Shown in pieces: positions 61,588 through 64,000 of a DNA stretch of 64,000 nt. The notes under the pieces are model-generated. The model was not told the origin of the DNA. It searched no databases and saw only the letters and a program-made list of their open reading frames with translations. How positions within the stretch are numbered: the stretch's first letter is position 1; every line of letters begins with the position of its first letter. A program made the position numbers and the translations under genes. Origin of the DNA: Saccharopolyspora thermophila (lineage in GTDB: Bacteria > Actinomycetota > Actinomycetes > Mycobacteriales > Pseudonocardiaceae); contig NZ_BMMT01000009.1 of the NCBI RefSeq assembly GCF_014646075.1, positions 170,644 to 234,643 of the forward strand. Reading direction: 5' to 3'.

Positions 61588-62382
61588 GTGTCTTCTGTCT
61601 CCATGTCCACCGATCAGTTTCCCGTGCGCGTCTTCGGTGGCCCGACCGCCCTGTTCGAGTACGGCGGCCTGCACTTCCTGACCGATCCGACCTTCGACGC
61701 CCCTGGCGACTACCCCCAACCCGACGGCCGGTTTCTGACCAAGACCGCCCCCTCCGCCGCCAGCCCCGCTGACCTCGGCCCCATCGACGTGGTGCTGCTC
61801 TCCCACGACGAGCACGACGACAACCTCGACCACTCCGGCCGGGCACTGCTCGCCGACGTCCCCCTCACCCTGACCACGCCAGGCGGCGGCAAGCGTCTGG
61901 CCGGGCATCTGGGGGAGAAAGTCAAGGGCCTGGCCGACTGGGAGTCCGTCCAGCTGGACCGGCCCGGCGGGGGCACGATCACGGTGACCGGCGTGCCCGC
62001 CATCCACGGCCCCGGCAACCGCGAGGACATCGAGCCGATCGCTGGCCAGGTTGTTGGTTTCGTTGTGACCGGAGACGGCCTGCCCACGGTCTATGTCAGC
62101 GGCGACAACGCCTCGCTCGACGCCGTGGAGCAGATCGCCGAGCGGTTTGCCCCGATCGACACCGCCGTGTTGTTCGCGGGCGCTCCCCGCTTCTCCGGCG
62201 TCTTCGACGGCAAGCCGATCGTCCTGGACAGCGCCCAGGCCGCCGAGGCCGCCACGATTCTCCGCGCTCGCCGGGTGGTTCCGGTCCACTTCGACGGCTG
62301 GGCCCACTTCACCGAGGGCCGTGACCACCTGGTGGCTGCCTTCGCCGCTGCGGGACTGTCCGACCGTCTGCAGTGGAGCTGA
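61588..62382 (+). CDS. MBL-fold metallo-hydrolase, UlaG/L-ascorbate lactonase-like
   Basis: A 264-residue MBL-superfamily protein of the UlaG-like type. FEYGGLHFLTDPTFDAPG at the start, then LLSHDEHDDNLDHSG as the metal motif (HxxHxDN in place of HxHxDH, normal for the group), GVPAIHGPG, VYVSGDNAS and VPVHFDGWAHF. Role unknown; relatives include lactonases and phosphodiesterases. GTG 61588 or ATG 61603. Probably controlled by the divergent CGNR regulator and followed by an MFS exporter after 184 bases. Confidence 0.87.
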   Translation: MSSVSMSTDQFPVRVFGGPTALFEYGGLHFLTDPTFDAPGDYPQPDGRFLTKTAPSAASPADLGPIDVVLLSHDEHDDNLDHSGRALLADVPLTLTTPGGGKRLAGHLGEKVKGLADWESVQLDRPGGGTITVTGVPAIHGPGNREDIEPIAGQVVGFVVTGDGLPTVYVSGDNASLDAVEQIAERFAPIDTAVLFAGAPRFSGVFDGKPIVLDSAQAAEAATILRARRVVPVHFDGWAHFTEGRDHLVAAFAAAGLSDRLQWS

Positions 62383-62566
62383 GCGGACCACTGCCCGCCC
62401 GCCACGGGTGCCCGGCGGCGACCCCGCCGGGCACCCCGCATGGCACGCCTGCTGACGGCTTTCGTGCTCGAACCCCATCCACATCGGCCGACCCCCGCGC
62501 TACGGACACGGCCGCGTAGCCGCGCGAGCGCCTTTGTGACCTGCATGCCTTGATCCCGGAGAACCA
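62383..62566. other. Gap between MBL and MFS genes
   Basis: 184 bases with short GC hairpins such as GGGTGCCCGGCGGCG/CGCCGGGCACCCC around 62406-62437 that could end the MBL transcript. No gene. Confidence 0.45.
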
Positions 62567-63856
62567 ATGCCCCGCCACGAAAGCTCCCCTGTCACCGCCT
62601 CCGCCCACCAGGGCACCGCAGCGCAGGCCGGCCCCCCGGTAGGAAGGACGCAACGGCGCATCCTGACGGTCCTGGTGTTCTCCCAGGTCCTCAGCGGTGT
62701 TGGACTCGCCGCCGGCGTCACCGTCGCCTCCCTGCTCCTGCAGGACATGCTCGACACCACCGCGCTGGCCGGGCTGGGCATTGCCCTGCTCACCGCCGGG
62801 TCCGCCCTCGCCGCCGTGGCCGTGGGCCGCGTCTCCCACATCCGCGGTCGGCGCCCGGCTCTGGCTGGTGGCTACCTCGTTGGCGCCCTCGGTGCTGCCG
62901 GAGTCATCGCCGCGGCCACCTTCGGCAGCGCCGCACTGCTGTTTTGCTCCCTGTTCCTCTACGGCGCCGGCACTGCCGTGAACCTCCAGGCCCGCTACGC
63001 CGGAACCGACCTCGCCGCCCCGGCTCACCGCGCCCGCGCCGTCTCCACCGTCCTGGTCGCCACCACCCTCGGCGCAGTCCTCGGCCCCAACCTCGCCGCC
63101 CCCGCCGGCGATCTCGCCGCCGCCATCGGCCTCCCTCGCCTGACCGGCCTGTTCCTTCTCTCCAGTGCGGCGTTCGCTCTCGCGGCCCTCGTCCTGATCC
63201 TCTGGCTGCGACCTGACCCGCTGCTGCTCGCCCGCTCCCTGCCCGTCGAACCGCACCCAGCGGACGGCTCCAGTGCCTCTCCGACGCCCCCTCCTTCCCA
63301 GCGCCGGGCACCGGGTCTGGCGTTGGGTGTGCTCGTCCTGGTCCTCAGCCAGCTCGTCATGGTCGCCGTCATGACGATGACCCCTGTCCACATGCACGCG
63401 CATGGTCTCGGCACCGCGGCCTCCGGCTTCGTGATCGCCTTCCACGTCGCGGCCATGTTTCTGCCCTCGCCCCTGACCGGACTGCTCGTCGACCGCTACG
63501 GGCCCATCGTCATCGTCACGGCCGCCGCCGCCACCCTCGTGGCCGCCGGCGCCCTCGCCGCCACCGCACCCGGCGACTCCGTCACCCTGCTGACGATCGC
63601 CCTCATCCTGCTCGGACTGGGCTGGAACTTCGGCCTGGTCAGCGGTACCGCGCTGGTCACCGACGCCATCCCGCTGGACACCCGGGCCAGGACCCAGGGA
63701 CTCATCGACGTCGCCATCGCCACCGCGGGCGCCGCCGGCGGCCTGGCCTCAGGCATGGTCGTCGCCGCAGCCAGCTACCCCATCCTCGCCCTCACCGGAG
63801 CAGCCCTCGCCATCGCGCTCCTGCCCGCCATCATCACCACCGCCACCAAGCGCTGA
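62567..63856 (+). CDS. Major facilitator superfamily transporter
   Basis: A 429-residue membrane protein with about 12 hydrophobic helices in two halves. The cytoplasmic loop between helices 2 and 3 reads GRVSHIRGRRPAL, the MFS motif A-like sequence, and helix 5 has TTLGAVLGPNLAAPAG. The central loop (about residues 215-245) is Pro/Ser-rich. Likely a drug or metabolite exporter. ATG 62567; no clear ribosome-binding site beyond GGAG at 62549. Substrate unknown. Confidence 0.9.
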   Translation: MPRHESSPVTASAHQGTAAQAGPPVGRTQRRILTVLVFSQVLSGVGLAAGVTVASLLLQDMLDTTALAGLGIALLTAGSALAAVAVGRVSHIRGRRPALAGGYLVGALGAAGVIAAATFGSAALLFCSLFLYGAGTAVNLQARYAGTDLAAPAHRARAVSTVLVATTLGAVLGPNLAAPAGDLAAAIGLPRLTGLFLLSSAAFALAALVLILWLRPDPLLLARSLPVEPHPADGSSASPTPPPSQRRAPGLALGVLVLVLSQLVMVAVMTMTPVHMHAHGLGTAASGFVIAFHVAAMFLPSPLTGLLVDRYGPIVIVTAAAATLVAAGALAATAPGDSVTLLTIALILLGLGWNFGLVSGTALVTDAIPLDTRARTQGLIDVAIATAGAAGGLASGMVVAAASYPILALTGAALAIALLPAIITTATKR

Positions 63857-64000
63857 CCGCGACCCACACAGTCCCCCCGTTACCGTTTTCGCGGCTCTGA
63901 TCTTGGAGCTCTGGTCGCCAGGCTCGGCATGACTTTGTCCCCCAGTCGAACGGATGATCCGGGGGGTGGTGTCACCGGGCCTGGTGGCATCGGTGGACCG
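63857..64000. other. Window end, no gene seen
   Basis: 144 bases after the MFS gene with no supported frame; the next gene presumably begins outside the window. Confidence 0.4.

Overview
This window is very GC-rich, uses many GTG starts, packs genes into overlapping runs, and encodes actinomycete-type families (LCP cell-wall ligase, RppA-type type III PKS, DUF6221-like, ABATE/CGNR regulator, short zinc-ribbon metallothionein-like protein). It looks like an Actinomycetota chromosome, plausibly of the Pseudonocardiales, but the order is an inference. I see no rRNA, tRNA, CRISPR array or insertion sequence. The strongest positional clue is a 28-bp sequence at 30933-30960 with the 11-6-11 layout of a XerC/XerD dif site and 21 of 28 matches to E. 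coli dif. It lies in a roughly 1-kb gene-free gap, so I read the window as crossing the replication terminus.

Layout. 1-5.8 kb: a catabolic block with a DUF3830 protein, two Asp/Glu-racemase-fold enzymes of the maleate isomerase/arylmalonate decarboxylase group, a FadR-type GntR regulator, and divergent gabD and gabT. The same 12-bp palindrome (ATTGTCAACAAT) precedes the second isomerase-like gene and lies between gabD and gabT, suggesting one GntR regulon. 5.9-15 kb: LCP protein, secreted GH25 lysozyme, ABC-class ATPase, phosphoribosyltransferase, small unknown protein, Hsp100 ATPase, STAS protein. 15-25 kb: short NAD-glutamate dehydrogenase, then a minus-strand operon (CoA-transferase, TctC, TctB, TctA, enoyl-CoA hydratase) facing a second GntR gene coupled to a gamma-carbonic anhydrase. 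25-30 kb: small proteins, a GH38 alpha-mannosidase, a DUF6221-like protein and a flavodoxin-like protein.

30.2-31.2 kb is the dif region. 31.2-34.2 kb is a THN pigment operon: rppA-type synthase, P450 with an unusual I-helix, cupin. 34-39 kb: ABM monooxygenase, BKACE enzyme, ASCH-like/HTH protein, a second-type tryptophanyl-tRNA synthetase behind a Trp-Trp leader-peptide attenuator, and a PrmC-like methyltransferase. 39-43.3 kb: an ABC-F remnant, Vat-type acetyltransferase, hydrolase and SDR in one operon, then malate dehydrogenase. 43.4-53 kb: GNAT, a coiled-coil protein, an EndoQ-UvrD fusion, an SDR broken at a perfect 40-bp palindrome, GT9, an MBL remnant, EamA exporter and a beta-hydroxyacid dehydrogenase.

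53-64 kb has an accessory flavour: GNAT, carboxylesterase and MBL hydrolase facing an XRE/MmyB-type regulator; a tyrosine recombinase with a dif-like palindrome in its own promoter; a GntR remnant; a PadR/GyrI-like pair with an operator overlapping a probable leaderless promoter; a CGNR regulator divergent from an MBL-fold gene; and an MFS exporter.

Gene starts were chosen from ribosome-binding sites and family lengths. Function calls come from motif recognition only, with no database search.
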